Below are positions 1-11,489 of a stretch of DNA of 64,000 nt, piece by piece. The translations under genes were made by a program, and so were the position numbers. The notes under the pieces are model-generated. The model was given only the letters and a program-made list of their open reading frames with translations. It did not search any database and had not been told where the DNA came from. Where the stretch lies: contig NC_069107.1 of NCBI RefSeq assembly GCF_947172395.1, forward strand, positions 10,026,101 through 10,090,100, written 5' to 3'. The DNA is from Bicyclus anynana. Lineage: Eukaryota; Arthropoda; Insecta; Lepidoptera; Nymphalidae. Within the stretch, counting starts at the first letter, position 1. Each line of letters begins with the position of its first letter.

Positions 1-412
1 TCATGGTTGATGGTCAGATTTATATATTTTCTTTGTTATATATGTTATATATATATAGTTTTACATTAAAGCAAATGTGGCTAAAGCAAAAATATAAATG
101 GTCCCGTAACTGTACCCTGTGGGACGCTCATTTTGGTAGATTATAACCAGGGAGGTAGGTAACACAAAAGAAATGCCTTTTACATTTTTCATTTTTACCA
201 TAAAATCAAGTGCAACTTTTTTGATTCCATGAATTATGAAAAGTATTATTATTATTATTTTTTTCATTTATTATTCTAAAGCATACGCAAGATCGTTTTC
301 AGTATTTGCTTTCAAATTGTCAACAACATTCAATTGTAAGTTTCCCTCACGAGATTTCATTTTACCAGTTTCGCTGTTAAGTTCCCGGTTGTTTTTTTTA
401 TTTTTATTCTTT

Positions 413-606
413 ACAAGTTAGCCCTTGACTACAATCTCATCTGATGGTAAGTGGTGATGTAGTCTTAGATGAAAGCGGGCTAACTTGTTAGGAGAAGGAT
501 GAACATCCACACCCCTTTCGGTTTCTACACGGCATCGTACCGGAACGCTAAATCGCTTGGCGGTACGACGAACTAGCCACGAACGAAACCTCCCACCAGC
601 CAAAAA
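413..606 (-). mobile_element. SINE fragment (family B, tRNA-derived)
   Basis: Reverse-orientation copy of a repeat also seen at 1768, 16432, 26668, 35278, 47785, 55285 and 63712. Shared hallmarks are the AAGTTAGCCCTTGACTACAATC end, the CGCTAAATCGCTTGGCGGTACG core and the CCACCAGCC end. It sits in the intron just before the exon at 636. Confidence 0.8.
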
Positions 607-635
607 CACAAAACTAACTATGTGTTGTTCTACAG

Positions 636-854
636 GAGCGTGACCCATTCGATGAGTACAACCAGACGTTCGTGATATCAGAGGCGGCGCACTGGGACCG
701 CCAGCAGCAGTTCAAGAAGACCAAGCCCATCGCCATCAAGGAGACGGACACGCGCGAGGGCTGGGTGCGCGTGGAGCTGGCCTGGGCCGTGCGGGTGTGG
801 CTCGAGGGGCGCGAGCGAGTGCACACACTGCACGTTGCTTGCAGGACATGTCAG
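636..854 (+). CDS. Activin-like gene, prodomain exon
   Basis: 73 codons, phase 0 at both ends. The acceptor is a pyrimidine-rich run ending TACAG and the donor is GTGAGG. It starts ERDPFDEYNQTF and ends ACRTCQ, typical of the last beta-strands of an activin-type prodomain. A SINE copy ends only about 30 bp upstream of the acceptor. Confidence 0.88.
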
Positions 855-2461
855 GTGAGGACACCAAGTCATAGAATGCCCTTACAGCTTCTATTTTCCT
901 TACCTTCTACAACATGGGTAACTTTTAGGCAAGCGCGTTTTACCATAGGCATCATTCCCTACCATCAAGCGTTATTGCAGTCGAGCGCTTGCCTAAATCA
1001 ATCCAAAAAAAGTAAGGGTCGAATTGTGGGAAGGGAAGGAGGGGTTTTTCTTCATACTAGGCATTTTTCAGGTTGTTGACTGGTGTAGGTACGTACTCGT
1101 AGTCCTATAATGATATGCACTCAGAAGACTACTTTTACCAGCCTTTACTTCATAGAGATAGAGAGTACATAGTTTTGCTCGTTGTTTCATATTCCTCTGT
1201 ATTCAGATTCAGTAATACCGTATTGATGTCAGTAAGGCCTGGCCGTAAAACAGGCTAATAATGATGATGATTGACGTCGTCTTCCTCCTTGCGTGCTCTA
1301 TACAGAGGACTGTCATACCTTCAATTGAAAGGTTTGTTAAGCTGGCAGTACTCTGTTATCCGTACTATTACTATACAGATCGGCAGACTAATAACTGCTC
1401 CATCTCCTCCACAGTTACGCAAAGCACCGCTGTCTTTCCACGAGAAACACCGGCCGTTCCTCGTCCTCTACACAAAGTATGCGGGCAAGAGACGGCGAGG
1501 ACGCGCGCTGGAGTGCGGCGCCACCACCAGCGAATGCTGCAGAGAGCCGCTCTACGTCAGCTTCCGCGAGCTGGGCTGGGACGACTGGATCATCCGCCCC
1601 GATGGATACCACGCTTACTTCTGCAAGGGGTCTTGCGCGCCCATTTCCGCTGTTTCACAAGCGGATAGCTACCACCATAATATCATAAGGGTAACTATCA
1701 AAATCTTATATCAGCCGTAGTAGGGTGGAGGGCGGATGTTAATGAAATTAAGGTTGAGATTTTTCTTTACAAGTTAGCCCTTGACTACAATATCAACTGA
1801 TGATAAGTGATGATGCAATCTTAGATGGAAGCGGGCTAACTTGATAGGAGGAAGATAAAAGTCCACACTTTTCCCTTTCCGTTAAATCGCTTGGCGGTAC
1901 GTTTTTGTCGGTAGGGTAGTAACAAGCCTCCCACCAGCCAAAATTGTAGGGTAATTATATGGTAGAGCCAAGAACAAGCAGCTTTGCACTAAGCAACTCG
2001 ACTGAATGGTCTTGGCAGTTTGCTTTGCATTTGGCTGTATTTTGTTTTTACTGCCTGCCCTTGTCCAGACGTCTGCTAGCATTGGCTAGTGTAATCTGTA
2101 AGTAACCTTTTCCGATTTCCTGACTGAAGTCGCGAACGTCGTATGGATTGGCATATCCACTTGACACGCAAGCTCGCCAAATATAATTCTTAGGTTAAGT
2201 AATTTTTGTCGTCATATCAAACGTTATTGAATCAGCTGGTTGATTTTTACCTTCTTGCTGTGTAGTCACATTTGTTGAAGCTAATAACTTTCTCTTCTCT
2301 TCCAGAAATACTTCTACACGGTGGAGAGGCGCGCAGAGTTCAAGCCATGCTGTGCTCCGACCACATTCAGCTCTCTCCAACTGCTGTACATGGACTCCAA
2401 CAACACGGTGACACAGAAGACCCTGCCCAACATGGTGGTGGAGTCTTGTGGGTGCATGTGA
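636..2461 (+). CDS. Activin/inhibin-beta-type TGF-beta ligand, 3' three exons (5' partial)
   Basis: Secreted dimeric growth factor of the activin branch, expected to signal through type I/II receptor kinases to Smad2/3-type effectors. Three plus-strand coding exons are visible: 636-854, 1415-1690 and 2306-2461, all phase 0, with AG acceptors, GT donors and a TGA stop at 2459-2461. Together they give 216 residues. Exon one is the end of the prodomain, with a WVRVELAWAVRVW segment and a C-x-x-C end. Exon two has a KRRRGR proprotein-cleavage cluster near 1487-1504, then ALECG, the ECC pair, the GWDDWI motif and YFCKGSC. Exon three carries the CC pair and ends CGCM. The mature chain is about 113 residues with nine cysteines, as in activins/TGF-betas rather than seven-Cys BMPs. 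Upstream exons with the signal peptide lie outside the window. I cannot tell the Activin-beta and dawdle orthologues apart, so I give no symbol. Convergent with the chloride-channel gene. Confidence 0.93.
1415..1690 (+). CDS. Activin-like gene, cleavage site and first half of mature ligand
   Basis: 92 codons, phase 0. The acceptor follows CTCCTCCACAG and the donor is GTAACT. It holds the basic cleavage cluster and five of the nine mature-domain cysteines, with the GWDDWI and GYHAYFCKGSC motifs of the cystine-knot fold. GC content is much higher than in the flanking introns. Confidence 0.93.
1768..1945 (-). mobile_element. SINE fragment (family B) in activin-like intron
   Basis: Same element and orientation as the copy at 413-606, more diverged. 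It lies in the 615-bp intron between the last two coding exons; the rest of that intron shows nothing else recognisable. Confidence 0.75.
2306..2461 (+). CDS. Activin-like gene, terminal coding exon
   Basis: 51 codons plus TGA. The acceptor follows TTCTCTTCTCTTCCAG. It has the FKPCCAPT motif, the LQLLYMD strand and the C-terminal VVESCGCM. The final C-x-C followed by one residue and a stop is the expected end of a TGF-beta family ligand. I cannot identify the polyA site; a candidate AATAAA at 3116-3121 lies inside a foldback repeat. Confidence 0.93.
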   Translation, partial: KYFYTVERRAEFKPCCAPTTFSSLQLLYMDSNNTVTQKTLPNMVVESCGCM

Positions 2462-2821
2462 GAACTACTGTAGTATATTTTGTGTAAATAGGTATTAGTT
2501 GATGTTAAGTGATAGTTTGTCTAGTGCTGGTTGATGTTGAATGATAGTTTTGAGTGATAGTGACAATTTGATGTTTTGTGATAGTTGATTTTAAATGGTT
2601 TAATGGTGATTATTGATCACTGATACAGATTGCGGCAAGTAAGTTGATTCAAAATAGCGGTCACTTGCGTAGGTACAAATGAAATGGTTATGGTGGAAAT
2701 ACAAATGCTTTACGATTAACCGTGAATTTGAAGATGTCAAAGAACTGAAAATTTCGTATAGGTAGTGCCACCAATTTTCTCACTAACTTTCTAAGCCGGT
2801 GGCCAAAACTTTAACTAAACT

Positions 2822-3230
2822 CCACACCAGGAAACAAGTCCCGTAGACGCGGCGCTAATGTCATAAGGTTCTCATTGTCATTTGATAATGGCGGTCTTAT
2901 GTCACTTGTGTAGGGCGCTGTCAATTTTAGTTCAGGATTTAGCCGCGGGACTTCTTTCGTGGCGCAGAGGCATTAAATACGATAGAGACTGGCTAATGAA
3001 AGTAGAGACTGAATTGCCCGCCAAATTTATAAAATCATTTAAACAAATTAAAAAACAAGCTTTTTCATAATTTGTTTAAATTATTTTTTTGTTTGTGAAT
3101 ATATTACTACCTATAAATAAATATTAAACTCAGTTATTCCAATATTTGCACTATAATTATCAGAATTGACTCCGATTTTTTTTTAATTTGGCGGGCAATT
3201 TCAGTCTCTACTTTCATTAGCCAAACTCCA
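2822..3230. mobile_element. Foldback/MITE-like element
   Basis: Inverted arms: the stretch around 2989-3027, containing TAATGAAAGTAGAGACTGAA, recurs in reverse complement at about 3187-3222. Outer sequences around GTCCCG and CGGGAC also pair imperfectly. No transposase is visible. The exact ends are uncertain. Confidence 0.6.
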
Positions 3231-3347
3231 GTAATGGCGTCCCATCAACTCAACGCCATCTTAGATTAGGTAAATAAATCTGGTTGCCATTTTTACGCGT
3301 GGCACCTAAAGGTACGTACGTCGATAACACCCGATAATAATAAATAA

Positions 3348-3391
3348 GCAGTAAGTAATGTATAATAATGTGTTTATACATTACTTACTGC
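3348..3391. repeat. Perfect 17-bp inverted repeat, 10-nt loop
   Basis: GCAGTAAGTAATGTATA at 3348-3364 is exactly reverse-complemented at 3375-3391. AT-rich intergenic DNA surrounds it. Confidence 0.85.
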
Positions 3392-6225
3392 GTATAGTTC
3401 AACTTACAGGCCGCTTACTGTGTCTAGTTGATGTTGTGTGAAAGTAGAAACTGAGTGATAGTTGTAAATGAGTGAGAGTGAGTAAATTTATTTGGAAGTG
3501 TAAATATTTGTTGAAAATCTGAAAGAGATGAATGAAGGCTAAATGACAGCTTTTAAAGTATGGTCACTCAGTTCAATGGGTGTAAACGTGGACAAGATTT
3601 CTTTAGACATTATATGTACCTCGGATTCGTAAATAATGTTGTGTATATAGGTAGTACCTAAGAAGGTTATCAGTAGAGATATATTCAAATAGGTATTTTA
3701 TATAAAAGCATATACTAGGTGCATTAATGCTATTGCATTTTCTGCAATGCATTCAGAGACAACATAATATTATTTACGTTAATAAAAAATTTGTCTAAAT
3801 CACGAGTGCTTTTTTCGTCGAAAAATATAAGCAAGGTTTTTTCGGAGTCGAAAAATATAAGCAAGGTTTATGTACGATTCTATTCGATTCGGAAGCAAAT
3901 GATAATGATGATGATGATGCTTTATATCTGTCTATTGTCTTCTTTGTCTACGGTTATGATTATCGTATTCTGAGACTATAAATATTTTATTTAATAAAAA
4001 TGCGTGATAAGTTCTACTTAAGTTATAAATGTGATATTTGTAGAGTTGATAATGTGTATAAGTTATAGTTAAGATTAAGATTTTGTGATGTATTTATATA
4101 AATTAAGTAGGTACCTACTTTACGTACTTTAACGTGCATTTATAATATTTAATTGTTTTAGATTTAATTTAATTAAGTAGGTATCTAACTGTAGATTTCC
4201 TTCTAAAATTGTTTAAACGAAAAGCTAATAGGTACAGTTTTATTTATGTAAAACAATTACTTAGAAGGTTATTTAATAATTACCTAGATAAATAATAATT
4301 TTAGTATTTTGGTATGCACTTAATATGAAGGAATCAAAAACATATTGGTCATATCCACGTTTCTCCGAAATATACAATTTTCGCGGCGATTTTCTCCGGT
4401 TTTTCACAGGAAGCTCCAATTTTAGTTAAAACGTTCCTTTTTTTGGGGAAATGCATTGAAAGCTTTCGTCTATCTATTTACTTTCTTGTCTACGGCACCA
4501 ATTCACTCTGTACGACTTAGTTGATTTACCAAGATGACTTGAAGTCATGAGCAGCAAACGTGTTGAGAGTAAGTAGGGAATTGCCAGTTAATAAATAAAT
4601 AAACACAATACCTACCCCAGTAATAAATCACTGAAGTAATTAAGCTGGCACGATAAGCTTTGTCGGCGAGTGCCGTGAACCTACAGCGAGAGGACTTTGC
4701 TCTAGCTCTCTATGACTCTTTATTGTTTGTACAACACTAGCTGGTACAGGCGACTTTGTCTGTATTTTATTTTTTTCTGATTCTAATTCGTTTTTCTATC
4801 TAAGTTTACAAGCACTTTTGAAAAATCAAGTTTGTTTATTTGCATTAAGTTTATTACCGGTTAGACAAAATCTCCTAATAAGAATCGGCAAAAAATTCAA
4901 TAAATCTACTTGGTCACGCCTTATCTTTGTAAATGATACCTACTCGTATTACGATTCAGTAACTTTGTAAGTTAAAGTAGATAGAACTTTGCCCTTTTTG
5001 GCGACGCTCCTCGCTCCTCCTTTCGTCATCTTTTCGACTTCAAAACTTCGAGCTATGACGTGCGTCTATCTTGGTCTATGGCGCGGCACCCGAAACGTGG
5101 CCACGGCAAAACATGCCGATGCTTAAGATCCACTTTCATGAATAAAAAAAAATTATGACTTAAAATGGTTTCTTCAGTAAAGTGTGTACTGAAGTTGTTT
5201 TAGTATGATAAATTATCAAATATCATAGTTAGTATGTAGGTAGATAAATATAATGTTTACTGTTTTTGTTGTATCTAGGTTGACAGTTAGGATAAATTAT
5301 GTGAGCCAAAATACCTCGTTATCTAAGTATGTATGTTGTAAGTGTCTTTTCACAGTGCCTTGTGATAGTTATAAAATTAATTGATTTTGCTACCAGCTAA
5401 AAAGGAATGACCATCCCCGGCCCAGACCTACCCTAACCACCCGGCAATTTACTTTTATCAAAAAAATCTTTATAATTCTTTTTTAAAAATAAATTTAATA
5501 TAACATTTTAAAATTATATTTAAAATTATATTAAAGGTAAGATCGTTGACTATACAGCCCGAGTTTCACGATATTTTTTGTAGTTTTTATAATTTTTGAA
5601 TTTTGAATTTTGAATTGAAATACAGTTTAAAATTGTCGCTTTGGTGCACCGGCGAATATTTTGCCCTTGAAAAGTGATAAAAAAAAATATTTTTCTACAA
5701 GATCCTTATTTATACATCAAATTATCATCTCCATATACTTTTATACGGAGGTATACCTGGGATCTCTGGGCCGGTGGGCATTTCCCTTTAATATGTACAT
5801 AATTATAATCAACGTTGGATCTTTCTTTTTTGAAAATATTATCTACATTGTTTCTGTGAAAATACATGTATAGATGTACTTATATAGTGTTCTCGTAAAT
5901 ATACCACTGTGCACAAATATTGTACGCAGTACACTTGGGAGCAGAGAAATCGAGCCACCTGAGGCGTATTAAATTGAAATCCACACTGAAAATTTATTTA
6001 ATATTCTTGAAAAATAAATAATTAACAATGAAAAACTCTTAACATTAATCAATTAAACCAAAAGTAACGAAAGGTTAATCTGTTACCTAAAATATAATGT
6101 CGGTAAATCAAGAAATTGGTCACCTGTATGGTATACTGGTTACCGAATTTTTTGCACAAAGTGGACTTAACTGTTATTGTTGGTACAGGTACAGACATAC
6201 TGTCATATGACAGGCCAATGTACAA
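3392..6225. other. AT-rich intergenic region, nothing coding
   Basis: Long AT-rich sequence downstream of the activin-like gene. I see a ~29-bp near-tandem duplication near 3815-3870 (unit contains TCGAAAAATATAAGCAAGG) and a slightly GC-richer block near 4990-5130 that I cannot classify. Open frames here are short and have no recognisable composition. Part of the 3' UTR of the activin-like gene could lie here. Confidence 0.5.
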
Positions 6226-6249
6226 AAGCAAATCCCTTACAAAAGGAGC

Positions 6250-6370
6250 GTTTGACAAAAATATTAGTCAACAATTAGTTTGACGTTTAGTACATCAAGT
6301 AACATTGTGACGTCACAAAATGGACGACAGCGTTTTTGACGTTTGGAAAATTTGAAAAAAATACATGATT
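6250..6370 (+). repeat. Dispersed repeat copy (pair with 16625-16750)
   Basis: Contains TTGTGACGTCACAAAATGGA and the following GCGTTTTTGACGTTTGG. The same stretch occurs in reverse complement at 16625-16750 in a channel-gene intron, so this is an interspersed element. The embedded TGACGTCA belongs to the element. A SINE family A tail fragment follows at 6378-6425. Confidence 0.75.
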
Positions 6371-7282
6371 TTTAGTTTAGAGGAGACTCGTGCTCAGCAG
6401 TGAGCCGAATATGGGTTGCTAATGATGATCTAAATAGAATTATAAAATACTGAACAGGAATGGGACATTTAATAATGTAAGCTATATTTTATTTTACTTG
6501 TGTATCTACTACTACTGTCGTAGTTCAATAATCATAACTCTGTTCGCGGCGATGGAAGCCGAAAGATAAACAGTTCATTAATTCAATACAGTGTTCGAGT
6601 ATTATAGTTTTAGTGTAATATCTGGCAGGCTAAATAAAATGTTCATTTTGTTAACTACCCGTTTTTTATTTGAACTTGCTCCCATCCCCTTTCCGGGGGT
6701 TCCCCCGTACCTCGTCGAGCACGTTGACAGGTGGACTTGCTCATTATCATAAACAATTGTAGTGCTAGTCTGTAACGATCATAGAAATTTTAGCAGACTC
6801 AGAAGTGATTACAAAAATAAGAAAACTAATGTCGAACTAAGGTTATGATTCACGTAATTTGTCAGGACAACTTAATTAACAAATCAAACCAAAATAAGAC
6901 CCTAGAATGGCAGAGAATGACCTTGAGTGAAGTCACGCACTTGTGAACGATGTGTGTAGGGTTAAAGGCGCCCTTGTCAGATATCTAACACTCCCCTTTT
7001 CCACTCAAGTCAGTCTCCCCGCCAATCCCAAGTAACCCATAAAGAATTACACAACAAGAGATGTGGACGGCTCGAACGCCACGAGCATACTGAAGCCGTC
7101 CGTACCGCAAGCCATTGCAACGCGGCGATAATAGAACGCGGCACTTGTACCGAATCGTAAATCTATGGTAACGATGTTTTTAATTCGACATTACAGATTA
7201 AAGAATAATAGGCAGATAAAGTCATGCATTTATTCCAAATATTATTGAAAATGGCGTCTTAAAGTTTTAACTATTTTTACTG

Positions 7283-7324
7283 ATGACGATGGTGATGCTG
7301 ATGATAGATAATATGATGATAATA

Positions 7325-7365
<41 letters not shown>

Positions 7366-7409
7366 AATGATGATGATGATAATGATGATGATGATGATAA
7401 TAATAATAA
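7283..7409 (+). repeat. (GAT)n microsatellite
   Basis: Imperfect GAT/AAT trinucleotide array. GAT-rich tails also terminate RTE-like LINE copies in this window, but no LINE body is recognisable here. Confidence 0.9.
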
Positions 7410-7819
7410 AACACAAATTCAACGCACAACACATCATTTATTAAATAAAATAATTACTCATCAATAAAATGTTTACAACGTATAGCCAACAGATCACATG
7501 CGCGAGCGCTCACAAAACTTACTCTTACCCTAAATACAATTAAATTACTACTTCACGAATAGACGAATTTTAGCAAACATTCGTCTTTGAAAAATGCACA
7601 AAATCCAAAACCACCTTCAGACCTAACGTGCGACCAACAGCAGATCTCCTGAAAAGATATAGAGAAAGGAGTTGTCCCACTCTCCATACACTGTTTGCCC
7701 CAGAAAAAAAGTTAATGTGCCATGATGAAACTACAACCTTTAGGTTGATTTTCCTATAAATATTAATAAAATTATTTTTTGGACCTAGATAATGGGTTTA
7801 GCGGGGTTATGGTGTATTA

Positions 7820-7859
7820 AATACAATAACATCTCACTTATGTGAGATGTTATTGTATT
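7820..7859. repeat. Perfect 18-bp hairpin, 4-nt loop
   Basis: AATACAATAACATCTCAC (7820-7837) pairs exactly with 7842-7859 across the loop TTAT. Confidence 0.9.
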
Positions 7860-7998
7860 CAATTCCTTCAATGGAACCTTCAATCAGACCTTCATTATAT
7901 AAAAGGTTAAAATTAAATTGATTACCCTGCTATTTCCTAGATTTCTGTTAAAAAGCTTTCAAAATAATACTTGAAAGGTGATTTTATTGAATTTATTA

Positions 7999-8178
7999 AC
8001 CGACTTTAAAAAAAGGTGGAGGTTCTTAATTCGACGCGTATGTTTGTGTGGCGTATTAATTAAAGAAAGAAAGAACCATGAGACATAATTGTCTGAAAAT
8101 CCTAAAACTTTATGATTTAAAGGTAGCACATACGATGTTATATTTCGCTTATTTATTTTTGTAATTCTGAAGTCGGTT
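7999..8178. mobile_element. Putative MITE with ACCGACTT ends
   Basis: Starts near AACCGACTTTAAAAAAAGG and ends near GAAGTCGGTTAA, giving short terminal inverted repeats. Related starts (ACCGACTTCAAAAAAAGGAGG or similar) occur at about 39267, 42858 and 46580. No coding capacity. Confidence 0.55.
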
Positions 8179-8899
8179 AAATTCTTTTTTTAATTTTTTT
8201 TTTCTGGTTTTAGTGTAGTAAACGAAACGCCACCGTACGAGCAATTTCGATTACTGAACCGGTTTTTATTAAAATTAGATGGGGCCAATCTAATTTTAAG
8301 AAGGAGGAAGTATACTCTTTCAAACAAACAAAAGAATTTTTAAAATTGGTTAAGAAATGACGTACTTATGAGGTAACAAAAAGAAAAATATATATATATA
8401 TAATTATTTATGTTTTCTGGTATTTTTCATTTCTCCTGGGGCGATTTTGGGACATCTCCTTTCAACCAATAACGGATCAACCAAAAATATCTTTCATTGA
8501 GCTGCGACAAAAGAAATGTGACTGGGATATCTCCGCCGCTAGTGGTCGACATTTGTCTTCTTCCCTTCACTTGGTCGCATGTCAGCGCCACTGGTGGACT
8601 CATTTACCTAATATACATTAATGTATAGTTGTAGAAGTAGTTGTTTAAAACAACTCAAAATTATACAAAAAAAGACTATAAAATTATGCAATTCACATTT
8701 AGAAACTTATAGATTACGTCATTTAAAACATGCGTTTTTGTAATGATTAGGTAATCCCGGATTAAGTTTTTAAATACCTATTGAGTTTTGAGTTTTGAGT
8801 AACAAAAAAATCTCAGCCCGATTAAAGCAAATTCAAAAAGTCAATTTTATTTACGTATCACTAATACGGATATACAAGGATTAGGAGGTAAACTTTAAA

Positions 8900-8960
8900 T
8901 TTCTTCAAAGTAAAGTGAACTTTAAAAAGCCGTAATTAGGTCCACTTTACTTTGAAGAAA
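8900..8960. repeat. Perfect 18-bp inverted repeat, 25-nt spacer
   Basis: TTTCTTCAAAGTAAAGTG at 8900-8917 is exactly reverse-complemented at 8943-8960. Confidence 0.9.
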
Positions 8961-10489
8961 ATAGACCTTTTTATTATTATCTTATTCCATGTTTATAAAT
9001 ATAGGGGTTAATGTATTTATAGACATCACAGTGTTTGTGCGCTTGGCTCGTATTTATTTTCACTTCACTTTGCATAAAAATACATTATCTTAATAGCTAA
9101 TTTTTTTTTAAATGTAAAATAATCAAGCGTAAGTTCACGCTAATGAGTAATTCACAGCTTAGCAATCATACAGTTCGTAAAACGCGTTTTTTACCAGTTT
9201 GTTTATAATTTCCGAGACCACCTAGTGTATATGTCTATAAGGTACGTCTGTACACACAATAAAAATCTATATAATTCAATATTGAAAAAATATACATAAT
9301 TCCGAAATTATTTATGTATATTACTGTGTGATGATAATGGTTAAGACCGTTTTTCAAATTTTGTTCGATTAAGAATTTGTGACGGTGCAATAGAAAAATA
9401 TCAATAAATATTTTCAATTCCATTTCCATAGTTAGATCAATTCGATTTTTGTGACAATTAAGTAATTTCCAAATTTAATTATTTGGTATTTAATCTATTT
9501 AAAAAAATCACCAACACAGTTTGGTTAATAAATAAACTCAAAGCGTCTTAAGAACTGTATGATTTTTAATCTATGTTAAAATGGAATGGCACATTTTGAT
9601 TTCTTTTAGCAACAACATTCCTTCAATGTCTTTTAGACTTGGCAGGTTTTGTTTCTATAAATAACATTTAAATTATTACTTACAAACTAAATTTTTTAAA
9701 TATATATTTTGGAATGATTTCATCAATCACAAGCCTTCGATTTTGGTTAAAAATATAGAATGCTGTTGAGATTTTAATGACATACATAATTTGAAATATT
9801 ATGTACAATTTTACATAAATACAACCTAAGCCCACCGACCCACTTTAGGGCAGCATGGTGGGTTTTAACTAGTAATGACATAAACTTTACATTTACGATA
9901 ATCATAGAACAATATTTTTTTAAAAATCTCTAACAGCATTCTAATTTTCAAAAAATTTGGAATATTTCACATATTTTTTTATAGTATATAAATAAACAAT
10001 TTAAATTACATACACAACCTTTGTGACCTTAAACAGGTGAAAAATGACCATTTGTCGACTCTAAAAAGATTTTACAACTAGGTAGGGTAGTCCAACAATA
10101 AATATTTTATAATTATAATAAATAAATATAATCCAATCAGTGGGGGTACGTGATTTATCTCATACCAAAAACACTATAGTCAGAAAATCTTTACGGTATC
10201 TTAATACGTATGGTACATCAAGGTACATATTTTTCATTATTGTTAATTATATAAAATCAAATTAATTAACCTCCACTCACTGGACTAGTTCAGTTAAAGG
10301 GGTTCACTTTGAACCTCGTATACGTAGTATTTTGTGACTAATATTTATATACTTCCCTAGGACGCCTTATTTATAACGCCGGCTGCTCTGTCTCTATTGA
10401 CTGGGTCGTTGGTGTCGTCTCATACTCTGCAAGTAAATATTATGAACTGTAGGTGCAATTTTATAATACAAATAATGTATTTATTAATC

Positions 10490-10495
10490 AATTTC
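10490..10495 (-). terminator. Candidate polyadenylation signal of the ClC gene
   Basis: AATAAA on the minus strand, just beyond the 121-bp minisatellite. It is the first canonical signal I noticed downstream of the TGA at 11334-11336. If it is used, the 3' UTR would contain the other six minisatellite units. No transcript evidence. Confidence 0.3.
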
Positions 10496-10550
10496 ATCAT
10501 CGTGCCGTGGATCATGCACCGTTCCATCATAGCCTTCTTCGATTCATGAG

Positions 10551-11421
10551 CGTCATCATGGTCGACGGCAGCGACTATCTACTCACCGTGTCGTGTCGGA
10601 GGCGTTCAGTGCGTGGTCAGCTTGTCGGTGTCTTTGTCGGACGGCGGCGCGGGCTCGGAGCGCGACACTTTGATCATCATGGGCGACGGCAACGACTCTA
10701 TCTACTCACCGTGTCGTGTCGGAGGCGTTCAGTGCGTGGTCAGCTTGTCGGTGTCTTTGTCGGACGGCGGCGCGGGCTCAGAGCGCGGCACTTTGATCAT
10801 CATGGGCGACGGCAGCGACTATCTACTCACCGTGTCGTGTCGGAGGCGTTCAGTGCGTGGTCAGCTTGTCGGTGTCTTTGTCGGACGGCGGCGCGGGCTC
10901 GGAGCGCGGCACTTTGATCATCATGGGCGACGGCAGCGACTATCTACTCACCGTGTCGTGTCGGAGGCGTTCAGTGCGTGGTCAGCTTGTCGGTGTCTTT
11001 GTCGGACGGCGGCGCGGGCTCGGAGCGCGGCACTTTGATCATCATGGGCGACGGCAGCGACTATCTACTCACCGTGTCGTGTCGGAGGCGTTCAGTGCGT
11101 GGTCAGCTTGTCGGTGTCTTTGTCGGACGGCGGCGCGGGCTCGGAGCGCGGCACTTTGATCATCATGGGCGACGGCAGCGACTATCTACTCACCGTGTCG
11201 TGTCGGAGGCGTTCAGTGCGTGGTCAGCTTGTCGGTGTCTTTGTCGGACGGCGGCGCGGGCTCGGAGCGCGGCACTTTGATCATCATGGGCGACGGCAGC
11301 GACTATCTACTCACCGTGTCGTGTCGGAGGCGTTCAGTGCGTGGTCAGCTTGTCGGTGTCTTTGTCGGACGGCGGCGCGGGCTCGGAGCGCGGCACTTTG
11401 ATCATCATGGGCGACGGCAAC
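10551..11421. repeat. 121-bp minisatellite overlapping the ClC 3' coding end
   Basis: Seven near-identical units begin at 10573, 10694, 10817, 10938, 11059, 11180 and 11301; the second has a 2-bp insertion. A partial unit precedes them from 10551. Read on the minus strand, every unit holds the last ~24 channel codons (from MMIKVPRSEP), the TGA and a GGTGAGTAG donor-like motif. Only the unit nearest 11421 is joined to the unique part of the exon. Because 121 is not a multiple of three, plus-strand frames shift from unit to unit and are artefacts. Confidence 0.97.
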
Positions 11422-11489
11422 GACGGCGGCTCCGGGCGCGTCAGCGGCGTCAGTGCGCCGGAGTTGACGTCTTCTATCGCTTTCCGAAG
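11334..11489 (-). CDS. ClC-a: ClC exon 23 (CBS2 end, stop inside minisatellite)
   Basis: Residues 918-968 and TGA at 11334-11336. Starts LRKAIEDVNSG (end of CBS2); then comes a Pro-rich tail ending DKDTDKLTTH. From 11421 downward the exon is the first unit of a 121-bp tandem array. Confidence 0.93.
   Translation of the reverse strand, partial: LRKAIEDVNSGALTPLTRPEPPSLPSPMMIKVPRSEPAPPSDKDTDKLTTH

Larger units (their letters stand above)
7410..10489. other. AT-rich intergenic region between convergent genes
   Basis: No exon-like sequence. It contains two perfect hairpins (7820-7859 and 8900-8960) and a repeat delimited by ACCGACTT / AAGTCGGT at about 7999-8178. The rest is unclassified AT-rich DNA that separates the ends of the activin-like and chloride-channel genes and may include long 3' UTRs. 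Confidence 0.5.
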
